The notes: a model not told the origin generated them from the letters alone. Shown: positions 8,839 through 17,593, numbered from the stretch's first letter. The stretch: DNA of 64,000 bases from Puniceicoccaceae bacterium (GCA_902603705.1 CACKVQ010000002.1:23677-87676), one strand, 5' to 3'. Program-made: numbers and translations.

Positions 8839-9011
8839 AGAGATGGGAGATAGCGATGACTTAGGTTTTCAAATAAAATAGAATGTTACATTATAATAGC
8901 CTTAAAAAAATTCGTAGAAAAGTATCTACATTAAGAATTTTGATTGTATTTCAATAATCGATTTTCCATGTAGCTATTAGATGTAAAAAATGGTAAATAT
9001 TCCGTATGTTT

Positions 9012-9037
9012 TGTACAGAGTCGACTGATTCTGTACA
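9012..9037. promoter_or_regulatory. Inverted repeat, candidate operator or hairpin
   Basis: Perfect 8-bp arms TGTACAGA and TCTGTACA are separated by 10 nt (GTCGACTGAT). The dyad lies in the 272-bp spacer between the divergent genes starting at 8838 (minus) and 9111 (plus), about 75 bp ahead of the plus-strand glycosyltransferase. No T-run follows on either strand, so a protein-binding site is more likely than a terminator. The rest of the spacer is A+T-rich and without recognisable content. Confidence 0.45.
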
Positions 9038-9110
9038 TTATTTATAGTCAATCTTAGAGAATTCTTGTTAAATTAAACAATTCATAATGGGATAGTCTTT
9101 TATAAAAAAA

Positions 9111-9803
9111 ATGGAACGCAAAGCATTAGTGACCTTGCAAATTGGAAAATCTGAATTTTTCGAATCTGTTAACAAAAATTTTCTAGGTGTATGCAAGAAT
9201 CACAACTGGAGTTTTGAAATTATTAATAAAAGAGCCTATAAATTTCTCCCTGTAAGAAAGAAAATTAGACGCATTCAATTTGAAAAATTTCAAGTCGGGG
9301 AATTGCTCAAAAAGTATGACCGTATACTTTATTTAGATAGCGATATATTGCTCAGAGAAGACCTGCCAGATATGTTCAGCTTAGTGCCACAAGATGCTGT
9401 AGGTTGTGTTATGGAGGATGTTGGTCCTCAAAAATGGAAAAGAGATGAAGAACGTTTGCGAGCCCAAAAACGATTAGGTCAAATATCTAATTGGAAGGAA
9501 GGATATTTTAATTCAGGTGTCTTCGTTGTTTCTAAGATACACAGAGGAATATTTTCAACTAGATGGAGTGCGCTAGCAAGAGGAAGATGGGCAGATCAAA
9601 CCACACTAAACTATCAAGTACGTGCTCATGGATTTTCTATTTGTTCCCTACCAAAGGAATTTAATTATCATCCAGAAGTGTGCGCCAAATGGCAGAAAGT
9701 AGATTGTCGACGAAATGCTCACATAGTTCATTACGCAGGCCCAGAAGCAAAAAAGGCCATGCGTGAAGACTTAAAATTATTAACGAAGGCGAAAAAACCC
9801 TAA
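9111..9803 (+). CDS. Glycosyltransferase (GT8/nucleotide-diphospho-sugar transferase-like)
   Basis: A 230-residue GT-A type enzyme. The metal-binding DxD is in ILYLDSDILLREDLPDMF (about residues 70-87). A later WADQTTLNY segment is the usual donor/acceptor loop, and HIVHYAG near the C-terminus supplies a histidine typical of GT8-like enzymes. It is the only plus-strand gene inside the minus-strand polysaccharide locus, with its own A+T-rich upstream region, and it overlaps the convergent GT2 gene by 24 bp. It probably contributes a sugar to the same surface glycan. Confidence 0.78.
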   Translation: MERKALVTLQIGKSEFFESVNKNFLGVCKNHNWSFEIINKRAYKFLPVRKKIRRIQFEKFQVGELLKKYDRILYLDSDILLREDLPDMFSLVPQDAVGCVMEDVGPQKWKRDEERLRAQKRLGQISNWKEGYFNSGVFVVSKIHRGIFSTRWSALARGRWADQTTLNYQVRAHGFSICSLPKEFNYHPEVCAKWQKVDCRRNAHIVHYAGPEAKKAMREDLKLLTKAKKP

Positions 9804-10622
9804 TCTGCATTGAAATTCTACAAAGATGTAGAAAAAGAACCTAATACTGTAAAAAAATAGGCGCTTATACCCCCTATCTCCAGGAGAAAAATAAGGGAAT
9901 GCTTTTAACACTCGCGCTTCTGCTAGAGCGCCAATTCTTCTCCTAGACCAACGGTTCCCATGTAAATGCCCGAAATAGAGTGCCTCTTCCTGCATAGACA
10001 ATTGCTCCTTACTTGACTTCGTCCCCGCCCACAATCTAGAAGCGGCAAGTTTGATAGGGGCTTTGACAAAATTCACTTTTTTTCCTACTCGCAACCAATA
10101 TTCAAGATCTATTGCCACTCGGCATTCAGCAGATAAGCCACCGTGTATATCAAAGACACTTTTTCGAATAATAGTTGCGGGCTGACAGAGTATACATCGA
10201 TCGATCAATCTTTCATAATTCCAAGGTTCGACTAAATAATCGCCTATTTTATCGCCATTCTCATCAACCTCCTCAGCATCACAATAGACTATGTCCGCAT
10301 CAGGAGTTTCATTAATAAAATTCAAAACTTTTGAAAATGCTCCCGAGAAATAGAAGTCATCGCTATTAATCCAAGCGATCCATTCACCATGACTTTTTTG
10401 AATTCCCTTATTAAGAGCATCCCAATGACCAAGATCGGGCTCTGAGACCCATTCCGTAACAACCGGATGTTTCTTAAGAATCTCTACAGTGCAATCAGAG
10501 CTACCACCGTCAATTACGACAACCTCAAAAGTACCTAACGCTATATTCTGTTCTGCAATCGAGTCAAGGCATTTGTGAATAAACAATCCTTGATTTAACG
10601 TTGGTACTACAAAACTTATCAT
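9780..10622 (-). CDS. Glycosyltransferase family 2
   Basis: A 280-residue GT2 enzyme. It starts ISFVVPTLNQGLFIHKCLDS. The nucleotide-binding aspartates are in VVVIDGGSSD and the DxD-like motif is WIAWINSDDFY near residues 84-94. CRVAIDLEYWLRVG near residue 168 is the typical acceptor-side motif of WcaA-type transferases. The protein lacks membrane helices and should act at the cytoplasmic face on a lipid-linked glycan. Its 3' end overlaps the convergent GT gene by 24 bp. A small 6-bp-arm dyad at 10651-10663 lies upstream of its start. Confidence 0.82.
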   Translation of the reverse strand: MISFVVPTLNQGLFIHKCLDSIAEQNIALGTFEVVVIDGGSSDCTVEILKKHPVVTEWVSEPDLGHWDALNKGIQKSHGEWIAWINSDDFYFSGAFSKVLNFINETPDADIVYCDAEEVDENGDKIGDYLVEPWNYERLIDRCILCQPATIIRKSVFDIHGGLSAECRVAIDLEYWLRVGKKVNFVKAPIKLAASRLWAGTKSSKEQLSMQEEALYFGHLHGNRWSRRRIGALAEARVLKAFPYFSPGDRGYKRLFFYSIRFFFYIFVEFQCRLGFFRLR

Positions 10623-10716
10623 AAGAAAAAACAGTGATGACTTAGTAAATAGGTAATTTACCTCAAAGCTTATTCAGCATAATACATGTTCTCTTAAAAA
10701 CAGCTAATTAAAAATT

Positions 10717-11847
10717 CTATTTTAGAATTCTGCTCGGCTTAAGATTGTTCTTCTCAAGAAACTCAACAAAATTGTTTTCCAATATATATCTTCGTTTAAA
10801 ATAAATATCTAATTGATCCAGAAAAATACCTTTGTAGTCAGAAACTTTAGCATTTTTTAAGTCAGGCCATGATATATGGGGTAGCTTCATCACCTCAATT
10901 AGTTCTTGTGTTCTAGAATCGTGAGAAATCCACAACGAAGGAGTGCCAGCTTGGAAAGAAGCCATATTTCCATGTAATCTTAAACCGATCGAAAAGTCAT
11001 AAAAAGAAGACTTATATAGCCACGAAGGAACATCCGTTTCATAATATATATTTTTACGTGCAAATTTCTCGAATAGATCTAGAGAAATTGAGAGGCCCGA
11101 CGCACGGTGAAGTGATTCTAAGATCTCTCGCCATTCATTCAAAGTGCAGTGGCGACTCTTTGAAGCTAACTTAATCAAAGGATCATGCGACTGCGCAAGA
11201 TAATCACCATCGTGAAAATAAGCTATATTAAATAGTGCTCGTTCTAACATTTTTAGCTCACTATCTGGAGTCCATGGGTGGTGTCCGTTAACTGTAATAA
11301 ATTTTGTCTGGCGTTCTAGTTTTAATTGGAAAGATCTCTTTAATTCTTCGGTCGGTGTGAGAAGATTAGACGGACAGCCAATAACCTGAGTATTCTTAAT
11401 ACCCATACGCTCGAGAACAGACTGCGTATAGTCTCCCCGAACCCCAATTATATTAGCCTTATCGGCAAGAATTTCGATCAGCCTACGCGTTCCATCCTTG
11501 ATCTTAATTTCTTTTTGATTAACAAGTTCATTTTGTGCTCCAAGACCGATTGATATAATAGGTAAATCAAGCTTCTCAAGAAAATCAGCGAAAACACCGA
11601 AGTCAGATTCTTCGTTAATAAAATTCGCTGATGGAAAAATAATCATATCACATTCAGACTTAATTCTTTCGATATCCCAGGTTGTATTTAGCCCAATTCC
11701 TAAAAAATCTCCCGAGATAAGATTTTTACAAGCATGCTGGAAAAGGAGGTTACCAAAATTAAGTCCAGACTTTTTACATATAGTCTCACAGCTATCGCCT
11801 ATTTCAATACGTAAACTTCTTTTACAACCAATTATTCCTAGTTTCAT
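10717..11847 (-). CDS. Polysaccharide pyruvyl transferase family protein
   Basis: A 376-residue protein with the features of the polysaccharide pyruvyltransferase (CsaB/WcaK) family. It has GVRGDYTQSVLERMG and VIGCPSNLLTP in the middle, and the conserved C-terminal block SIGLRLHGNMASFQAGTP with a later HDSRTQEL. Family members add ketal-linked pyruvate from phosphoenolpyruvate to sugar residues. It follows the upstream FkbM-like gene by 1 bp, so they are probably cotranscribed. A pyruvylated residue in the exported glycan is the inference; some members have other activities. Confidence 0.8.
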   Translation of the reverse strand: MKLGIIGCKRSLRIEIGDSCETICKKSGLNFGNLLFQHACKNLISGDFLGIGLNTTWDIERIKSECDMIIFPSANFINEESDFGVFADFLEKLDLPIISIGLGAQNELVNQKEIKIKDGTRRLIEILADKANIIGVRGDYTQSVLERMGIKNTQVIGCPSNLLTPTEELKRSFQLKLERQTKFITVNGHHPWTPDSELKMLERALFNIAYFHDGDYLAQSHDPLIKLASKSRHCTLNEWREILESLHRASGLSISLDLFEKFARKNIYYETDVPSWLYKSSFYDFSIGLRLHGNMASFQAGTPSLWISHDSRTQELIEVMKLPHISWPDLKNAKVSDYKGIFLDQLDIYFKRRYILENNFVEFLEKNNLKPSRILK

Positions 11848-11848
11848 T

Positions 11849-12703
11849 CTATTGTATCTTTATAGTAGGTGCCCCTTTATCCCTGGAAGCGAAAATTAGA
11901 CCATCATAAGAATAACTAGACGAGGGTAGAATATCACATCTAATTTCATACCCATGATCCTCAATTATTTGACGACATACCGCATGTATTTGATCCCAGT
12001 GTGTTGAAATAAAGACAAACCTAACTCTCTTATTTTTAAGAGTTTTAGATGCTGAACGTAGCATAACTGCCTCTCCTCCCTGAATATCGCTATGTAATAT
12101 ATCAAGGTCTTTAATAGAATTTATCTCGAGATATTGGTCGACCTGAAGGACTGGTACGGACTCAGGAAAACTATCGATTTTATCACCTGCATAAGCGTTT
12201 ACAAAAATTCCTTTCCGCCGATTAATTCTAAAGTTAACCATACCTGCAATGAGGTTTTTTTTATCTGGCTCAACGAGTATGCACCTCGCTTTAGGCCTAC
12301 GATTCAAAAGCGAAAGAGAATAGAATCCCCAATATGCACCAAGCTCAAGCATAACAGGGTTCTCGCCCAGCACACTCGCAACTTGCTCAAAAATTAACTC
12401 CTCTTCAGGCTCATGAGAACCTTTGTTACTCTTAAGCAAATGAATCATTCCGCCTCCATAATAGCTTAGAGCGGCAATTCTTACACCATTATGCATCAAT
12501 ATTATGCCATCAGAAATAGTTCCAGCGCCTTCATACCTTGCAAGGTTTCTATTAGCTGGAGACATCAAAACACGGTCAACTCGCTCTAACCAAGTACTAG
12601 AGACTTCACTAAGTTCGTCCTTGATTTTTGAATTTGAGGTTAAATTGCGCAACTCCCTTTCAACTTCGAAGAATTCCCTAATCAGACCAATAGCTTTTAT
12701 CAT
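11849..12703 (-). CDS. FkbM-family-like SAM methyltransferase
   Basis: A 284-residue protein with a class I SAM-binding fold of the FkbM type. Motif I is in PVMLELGAYWGFYSLSLL and the acidic motif II in CILVEPDKKNLIAGMVNF. Later LDILHSDIQGGEAVMLRSA matches the FkbM core consensus. FkbM proteins O-methylate sugars or polyketides. It lies between the GT2 gene (4-bp overlap) and the pyruvyltransferase, so methylation of a glycan residue is likely. The N-terminal ~110 residues are not recognised. Confidence 0.78.
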   Translation of the reverse strand: MIKAIGLIREFFEVERELRNLTSNSKIKDELSEVSSTWLERVDRVLMSPANRNLARYEGAGTISDGIILMHNGVRIAALSYYGGGMIHLLKSNKGSHEPEEELIFEQVASVLGENPVMLELGAYWGFYSLSLLNRRPKARCILVEPDKKNLIAGMVNFRINRRKGIFVNAYAGDKIDSFPESVPVLQVDQYLEINSIKDLDILHSDIQGGEAVMLRSASKTLKNKRVRFVFISTHWDQIHAVCRQIIEDHGYEIRCDILPSSSYSYDGLIFASRDKGAPTIKIQ

Positions 12704-13581
12704 TTAACGCCTCTCATCATTTTGCTTATCCAATTCCAATTGTAATGATTAACAATATCCTCACCAAAAACAGTTTCTGCAAATTTAAGGTATTGATGGT
12801 GAGCCTTTTTTAAATCATTAGATATTTTGGCAGTTCTATCGTAACATCCCTTCATATCGAAATTTGTAAAAAGATGATCATATAACTTCAAAACTAGGTC
12901 CCCGTGGGGTGCATATTTACTAATAATCTGCCTAGTTTCTTTTAGATGAAGCTCGGGATCCGATGAGGTCTTATTTGTTTCTGAGAAATAATAATTTGAT
13001 AGTATGTTAGGTGTAGTCAGGAAATTAACATCTATTGTTTTCATTTTGTTCCAGTAGTCCCAATCCATAGCTACTTTTAGATTAAGGTCTACGCCCCCGA
13101 TACATTCATATACACTGCGACTCCAAAACATAGACGGCTGGTCAAATTCATTATTATAGCCAAGCCTCTTCCAGCTATCTTCACTAACGTAACGGGTGTA
13201 GGCTTTTCCAGATTTTAGCACCCTTCGACAAGCTCCAGAAAAAACTTGGAGATTAGGATTTGCGGCAAAGGCCTGCGCTACTTCTTCTAAGGAATGCAAA
13301 GTAAATGCATCATCGGCACAAAGCCAGCAGAGAATGTTTCCTGTGGCATGCCTAAAACCTTTGTTTATTGCATCAGATTGCCCTAGATCCGCTTCAGAGA
13401 TGAGGCAGTCTACTGTTTCTAGATATTTATTTTTAATAATATTAATCGTTTTGTCTGAGCTAAGGCCATCTACCACAATAACTTCTAAATCTATACCCTC
13501 CTGATTCTTAATCGAAGAAAGGCAGCGACAAATAGTATCTTCACTATTCAGAACTGGTATAATGACGCTAATTTTATTCAC
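12700..13581 (-). CDS. Glycosyltransferase family 2
   Basis: A 293-residue GT2 enzyme beginning KISVIIPVLNSEDTICRCL. The donor-binding motif is VIVVDGLSSDKT near residues 34-45 and the DxD-like motif is LCWLCADDAF near residues 84-93. LKVAMDWDYWNKM near residue 168 parallels the same region of the other GT2 in this locus, so the two may be paralogues. It overlaps both neighbours by 4 bp, which strongly suggests a coupled operon. The acceptor is unknown. Confidence 0.83.
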   Translation of the reverse strand: MNKISVIIPVLNSEDTICRCLSSIKNQEGIDLEVIVVDGLSSDKTINIIKNKYLETVDCLISEADLGQSDAINKGFRHATGNILCWLCADDAFTLHSLEEVAQAFAANPNLQVFSGACRRVLKSGKAYTRYVSEDSWKRLGYNNEFDQPSMFWSRSVYECIGGVDLNLKVAMDWDYWNKMKTIDVNFLTTPNILSNYYFSETNKTSSDPELHLKETRQIISKYAPHGDLVLKLYDHLFTNFDMKGCYDRTAKISNDLKKAHHQYLKFAETVFGEDIVNHYNWNWISKMMRGVK

Positions 13582-15605
13582 GACCTATCCCCTCTACGAG
13601 ATGCCTTTCGGTATCCGATTTCCCAAAATGTTCTCGCGATTCCTGACCTACCTTTAGTCGCAAAACGATAGATCATCTTCTTCGCTATATACCTTTTTGT
13701 AATAGTATAATGTTCTTCACCGTATACTTTCTGAAGAGTATAAAAACTAGACCCATGACCAAATAAGATTCTGCACATGTAGATAAACTTAGTTCTTCTT
13801 GGTGGTATCCAATGCTCCAAACGCAATAGAGGGATATAACAACATTTGAGATCAAGACTATATGATACCCTAGCAAGCAGTGTGTCTTCCCCAGACATTA
13901 ATGCATCTCTATTACGACCTAAAGCCTGAGAATGCATGTTCGACTCATATAATTCTAAGAATTTCTGACAAACTTCTCTTGCAACAACCATTCCCGCACC
14001 TACAGGCTCCCAAGGTCCCCATTCTGGATCATTAGGGGAAATCAACTCGTTTTCTCCATAATCTCTAACCGCAATATAATTTTCAAGCTGACGAAACCAC
14101 TTACCTGGTTCTCTTTCATATATCCCATGACATCTTCCACCGAAAGCACCCAATTCGGGTCTATTTACTGAAACTTGTAGTGCGTGCTCTAAATAGTTGT
14201 CGTCCAATACGTTGTCATCGTCTACAAATACGTAAAGTTCAGCATTTGTATTTTTTATCGCAGACAAGCGGGCGAATATTAGCCCTGCTCTTGGCTCATC
14301 TATGAGTGAATAATCAAAGCCGAGATTAAGTTTAGAAAAAAGCTTCCTCGGCTCTTGGTCGTCTGGGGCATTATTTATATAACATAGTGACCATTTTGAT
14401 CGCTCTAATGTCTGACGATTAAGGCTCTCTAATACAAACTTAAGGACGTCAATTCTAGGCTTTGCAGCACAAATGACTACTTGTACACATATATCTATTT
14501 TTTTATCAACATGAACCTCCTGTCCATCAAGATGAATAGTATGCTCAAATACACCCAACTTTCGTTTAACCTTCCGTAACTCGATTCCTAGCTTATTATT
14601 TAATATCCTCTCTTTTTCTAATAATCGCTCCGATTTCTCAGCCCACGTTTTATTATTTTCTGAGAGTATCCTCTCTTTTTCTAATAATCGCTCCGATTTC
14701 TTAGCCCACGTTTTATTATTTTCTGAGAGTTCTGCTTTAGATTGGATAACTGTATAGTTCTCTAAAATTTTCTTAGTGGAAAGATTAACTTTATATTTCG
14801 CAGCTAGATCTTTGGAAACACGCTTAGCTTTAGGAGAAGCCGTTAAAATCCTGTCTGAAACAAAATCTAGGTCATTAGTCAGTAGCAAGTTCTCATAATA
14901 AATTGGTTTATCAAAATATGCTTTGTTTATGGAATTCGTGGAAGAGTCAAAACGATAGAAAGAATATCCATGCGACTGTCCGACTCGAAAGAGATCTTCA
15001 GTACTGCTATTCGCTCGGAGTAGATTTAACTCTGAAAACTCAACGAGAAAACACTTTATCTTCCCATTACTCATTAAACCTTTAGTACCTTCAATGATAT
15101 GAGACTCCACACCCTCGCAATCTAGTTTTACCAGAGAGATCTCTCTGTCGGAATAAGAAGCAAAATATGAATCTAGAGAGATAGATGGAACTTCAATAGT
15201 ATTACTGCTTTTTACATAAGTCACATGATCAAATGAACTTATTATTGCTTCATTAGATTGGAATAGAATTTCTCCATCGTCTTTCCATAAAGCCTGATTA
15301 CATAACTCTACATTTGAGCGTGTCACACTACGGCTTAAGTTTTCAGAAAGTAATTCGAAAGTTGTAGGGTTAGCTTCAAATGCAATTACTAGGCCCGAAT
15401 CACCAACTATTGAATCCGCAATCCTAGAAAAAAATCCAGAATGTGCGCCGCCATCAACGAACACGTCTCTATCACGCAGAAATAAGTGAAAGAATATTTG
15501 CTCTTCTAGCTCAAAAACCCCTTGGTGAATTAATTTTGAGATTTCATCATTTGCCGGTAACCTTAACCATCCTAAATGTGGAACAAATATCTCTTCAGTA
15601 TTCAT
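13578..15605 (-). CDS. FkbM methyltransferase - glycosyltransferase family 2 fusion
   Basis: A 675-residue two-domain enzyme. Residues ~40-225 form an FkbM methyltransferase (DVFVDGGAHSGFFSRIAD, then VIAFEANPTTFELLSENL and SLVKLDCEGVESHIIEG). Residues ~365-620 form a GT2 domain (VQVVICAAKPRIDVLKFVL, with the metal-binding YVFVDDDNVLDDNYL and a GAFGGRC segment). Between them a charged, probably coiled-coil linker holds two copies of a 21-residue repeat at residues 293-334. It should couple glycosyl transfer with methylation, for example as a capping step, but that is inference. It overlaps the downstream GT2 gene by 4 bp. Confidence 0.8.
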   Translation of the reverse strand: MNTEEIFVPHLGWLRLPANDEISKLIHQGVFELEEQIFFHLFLRDRDVFVDGGAHSGFFSRIADSIVGDSGLVIAFEANPTTFELLSENLSRSVTRSNVELCNQALWKDDGEILFQSNEAIISSFDHVTYVKSSNTIEVPSISLDSYFASYSDREISLVKLDCEGVESHIIEGTKGLMSNGKIKCFLVEFSELNLLRANSSTEDLFRVGQSHGYSFYRFDSSTNSINKAYFDKPIYYENLLLTNDLDFVSDRILTASPKAKRVSKDLAAKYKVNLSTKKILENYTVIQSKAELSENNKTWAKKSERLLEKERILSENNKTWAEKSERLLEKERILNNKLGIELRKVKRKLGVFEHTIHLDGQEVHVDKKIDICVQVVICAAKPRIDVLKFVLESLNRQTLERSKWSLCYINNAPDDQEPRKLFSKLNLGFDYSLIDEPRAGLIFARLSAIKNTNAELYVFVDDDNVLDDNYLEHALQVSVNRPELGAFGGRCHGIYEREPGKWFRQLENYIAVRDYGENELISPNDPEWGPWEPVGAGMVVAREVCQKFLELYESNMHSQALGRNRDALMSGEDTLLARVSYSLDLKCCYIPLLRLEHWIPPRRTKFIYMCRILFGHGSSFYTLQKVYGEEHYTITKRYIAKKMIYRFATKGRSGIARTFWEIGYRKASRRGDRS
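14604..14729 (-). repeat. 63-bp tandem repeat, two copies, inside the fusion gene
   Basis: Copies at 14604-14666 and 14667-14729 differ at one position (a C/T change near the middle). The 63-bp period is 21 codons, so gain or loss of copies would keep the frame. Each copy encodes a charged segment containing NNKTWA and KSERLLEKERI. It lies in the linker between the methyltransferase and glycosyltransferase domains. Confidence 0.9.
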
Positions 15606-15618
15606 ATTATAATAGATA

Positions 15619-16308
15619 TCATGAGCCGATTTTTATGCTTCGGCTCGTAAGATCTTTTAACGTCTTTGGATCATGCGAAACAAGAATTACCGATCGCCCT
15701 GAATCCATGAGCTCGACGGCCTTCGCACGTGATTTAATCCTAAAATGCCAATCTCCAACATTCAAGATTTCATCTAGCAATAGAATATCTGGGTCAGCTT
15801 CAATAGCGATTGAAAACCCCAATCTAGCAAGCATACCACTTGAGTAACTATATACTGGCTGTTCAAAAAAATCGGCTAACTCACTAAAGTCTTTAATTGC
15901 TTCTAAACGGCTTTCTATATCCTTACGCGATTTACCGAGTAACATGCCTGCCATGACAGCATTTTCTCTGCCGGACAATATTCGCTCAAAACCGAGATTT
16001 ACACTAAGTAATTGTATGTTAAGATTTGGTCTCTTAATCAACAGTCCAGTATCTGGATGAGTGACACCAGCAAGTAGTCGTAGTAGAGTAGATTTTCCAA
16101 CACCATTTTTACCAACAATCCCCAGTGTTTCGCCTCGCTTGAGCTCCAGATCTAAATTCTGGAAAGGCCAAAATTCACGATCTTTGTGACAATGAGAAAG
16201 CCCAAGCTTATTAACCCTCCGGTAACATATACCGACACTTTCGCAACGAAGTAATACATTATCTTCCAAATTATCCGTTTCAATTACATTACTTTTTTTC
16301 AGCATCAC
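15619..16308 (-). CDS. ABC transporter ATP-binding protein (Wzt/TagH-like)
   Basis: A 229-residue ABC ATPase of the polysaccharide/teichoic acid exporter type. Walker A is GKNGVGKST (residues 66-74), the signature is YSSGM (155-159) and Walker B is LLLDE (176-180). It energises flipping of an undecaprenyl-linked glycan by the permease encoded just upstream. The protein stops soon after the ATPase core, so the C-terminal glycan-binding domain of Wzt proteins that recognise a modified chain end is missing. Two consecutive ATG codons are possible starts. The gap from the permease gene is 7 bp. Confidence 0.85.
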   Translation of the reverse strand: MMLKKSNVIETDNLEDNVLLRCESVGICYRRVNKLGLSHCHKDREFWPFQNLDLELKRGETLGIVGKNGVGKSTLLRLLAGVTHPDTGLLIKRPNLNIQLLSVNLGFERILSGRENAVMAGMLLGKSRKDIESRLEAIKDFSELADFFEQPVYSYSSGMLARLGFSIAIEADPDILLLDEILNVGDWHFRIKSRAKAVELMDSGRSVILVSHDPKTLKDLTSRSIKIGS

Positions 16309-16315
16309 AGTAAGC

Positions 16316-17101
16316 TCAGGTTTGGATGTGTTTTAGAATATGCCCGTCGATACGGCGGTGCCAGAACATCCCGACTTGGATAAAGATCAGGCTGAGGGCA
16401 ATTAGATATAGTAGCAGAATCCTGCTCGGATGCTCTCCATGCAAAACAACCGATCGGAAGACTTGAATCAAGGAAGCCGCTGGGTTCGAATAAAATAGTG
16501 TCTTTAATTGCTCCGGCACTCTCGATACATCCCAAAAGATGGCAGAAATAAACATACCCCCACGGAATAAAACTGACATAAAGGTCTGTAAATCTTTCAG
16601 ATATGCGGATGCGATCGACAAAACAATTGAAAATCCTATAATCAAAAATAACTGAATTAAAAACAAAATTGGTAACCATAATAAATGTGCACCTATTTGC
16701 AAACCGCTGGAAAAAGCTATAAAGCCTAGCATCACGAAAAAAACGCAAGCCGACTTCCATGAACAAGAGGCTACACTAATAATAGCGAACAGGTACTTAG
16801 GTAAAGGGATCTGCCGGTGTAAGTGGGCACGAGCGGTTATAGTGCCCATACTACCGGCAATACTAGACTGAAACCATTGGTAAATAACTGTTCCAAGTAA
16901 GAGATAAGTAATAAAATCTGGAGTTTTACTGCCCATCAAAACTCCAAAAATATAGTAGTAAAGAGCGGTATTAAGCACGGGTTCTAAAAACCACCACAAA
17001 TAGCCTAAATACATAGCCCGAGCGTCCGCACGCAAAGTTGCAACCACACGAAAGAAAATAATACCTCTATATTGATACATTGATTTTAAGAATTCTATCA
17101 T
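16316..17101 (-). CDS. ABC-2 type polysaccharide export permease (Wzm/TagG-like)
   Basis: A 261-residue integral membrane protein with about six hydrophobic segments. The N-terminal part (AMYLGYLWWFLEPVLNTALYY) is a well-known signature of Wzm/TagG/RfbA permeases, and the C-terminal FYSNPAASLIQVFRSVVLHG is equally typical. It forms the inner-membrane channel for a lipid-linked polysaccharide together with the ATPase encoded next. It overlaps the upstream regulator gene by 4 bp, so export genes and regulator are probably translated from one mRNA. Confidence 0.87.
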   Translation of the reverse strand: MIEFLKSMYQYRGIIFFRVVATLRADARAMYLGYLWWFLEPVLNTALYYYIFGVLMGSKTPDFITYLLLGTVIYQWFQSSIAGSMGTITARAHLHRQIPLPKYLFAIISVASCSWKSACVFFVMLGFIAFSSGLQIGAHLLWLPILFLIQLFLIIGFSIVLSIASAYLKDLQTFMSVLFRGGMFISAIFWDVSRVPEQLKTLFYSNPAASLIQVFRSVVLHGEHPSRILLLYLIALSLIFIQVGMFWHRRIDGHILKHIQT

Positions 17102-17556
17102 AACAACTCTTTTATCTCATTATAAGCACTACCAATTTTATCTTCCCAACGAAGCAGCTTGTCTTTGCGTGCTTTTGATATCTGTAGATTAAACTCCTCA
17201 TTTTTGTGAAAGGCTTTAAAGAAATCAGTAAACGCAGGCAACAGGCGACCCTCTAAAATGCGGCTAACAAAAATACCAAGATCAGGCTCGATTACAAAAT
17301 GCTCAGCTCTATCCCCTAGTTTAAAATCTAATTTGATAGCACCCAATTCCTTTAGTTGCTTAAGCCCCTGACCAGCTGAGCTACGACTAATATGAAGCTG
17401 GTCAGCACAATTCTGAGCGCTTAGTGGTGCATTGGAAATAAATAAGAGCCCATAGAGCTGACCTATAGAACGTGGCACACCTAAACGATCTGCCAATTCC
17501 ACCCATGGCTGCAAAACAGTAAGCTCTAATTCAGAATTTTTGGATTTAATTCCCAT
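17098..17556 (-). CDS. GbsR/MarR-type transcriptional regulator
   Basis: A 152-residue winged-helix protein. The segment LGVPRSIGQLYGLLFISNAPLSAQNCADQLHISRSSAGQGLKQL (here split: residues ~19-38, then the recognition helix ~47-63) is characteristic of the GbsR branch of the MarR superfamily. The rest is helical and probably dimerises. It is the first gene of the minus-strand polysaccharide operon, translationally coupled (4-bp overlap) to the exporter permease. A 10-bp-arm inverted repeat lies only 9 bp ahead of its start, so autoregulation is plausible. The effector is unknown. Confidence 0.75.
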   Translation of the reverse strand: MGIKSKNSELELTVLQPWVELADRLGVPRSIGQLYGLLFISNAPLSAQNCADQLHISRSSAGQGLKQLKELGAIKLDFKLGDRAEHFVIEPDLGIFVSRILEGRLLPAFTDFFKAFHKNEEFNLQISKARKDKLLRWEDKIGSAYNEIKELL

Positions 17557-17565
17557 ATTATTTAC

Positions 17566-17593
17566 ACTTATTACAGGAATTTTTGTAATAAGT
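17566..17593. promoter_or_regulatory. Perfect inverted repeat, candidate operator of the GbsR-like regulator
   Basis: Arms ACTTATTACA (17566-17575) and TGTAATAAGT (17584-17593) match perfectly and are separated by 8 nt (GGAATTTT). The dyad is in the 175-bp spacer between the divergent regulator gene (start 17556) and the tolC-like gene (start 17732). Size and symmetry suit a MarR/GbsR dimer site. Candidate A+T-rich -10 sequences lie around 17600-17625 on the minus strand, so bound protein would sit over the leader of its own operon. Confidence 0.6.

Noticed and set aside
10651..10663. Short dyad AGGTAATTTACCT upstream of the GT2 gene
   Set aside because: The arms are only 6 bp in A+T-rich DNA, too weak to call an operator.
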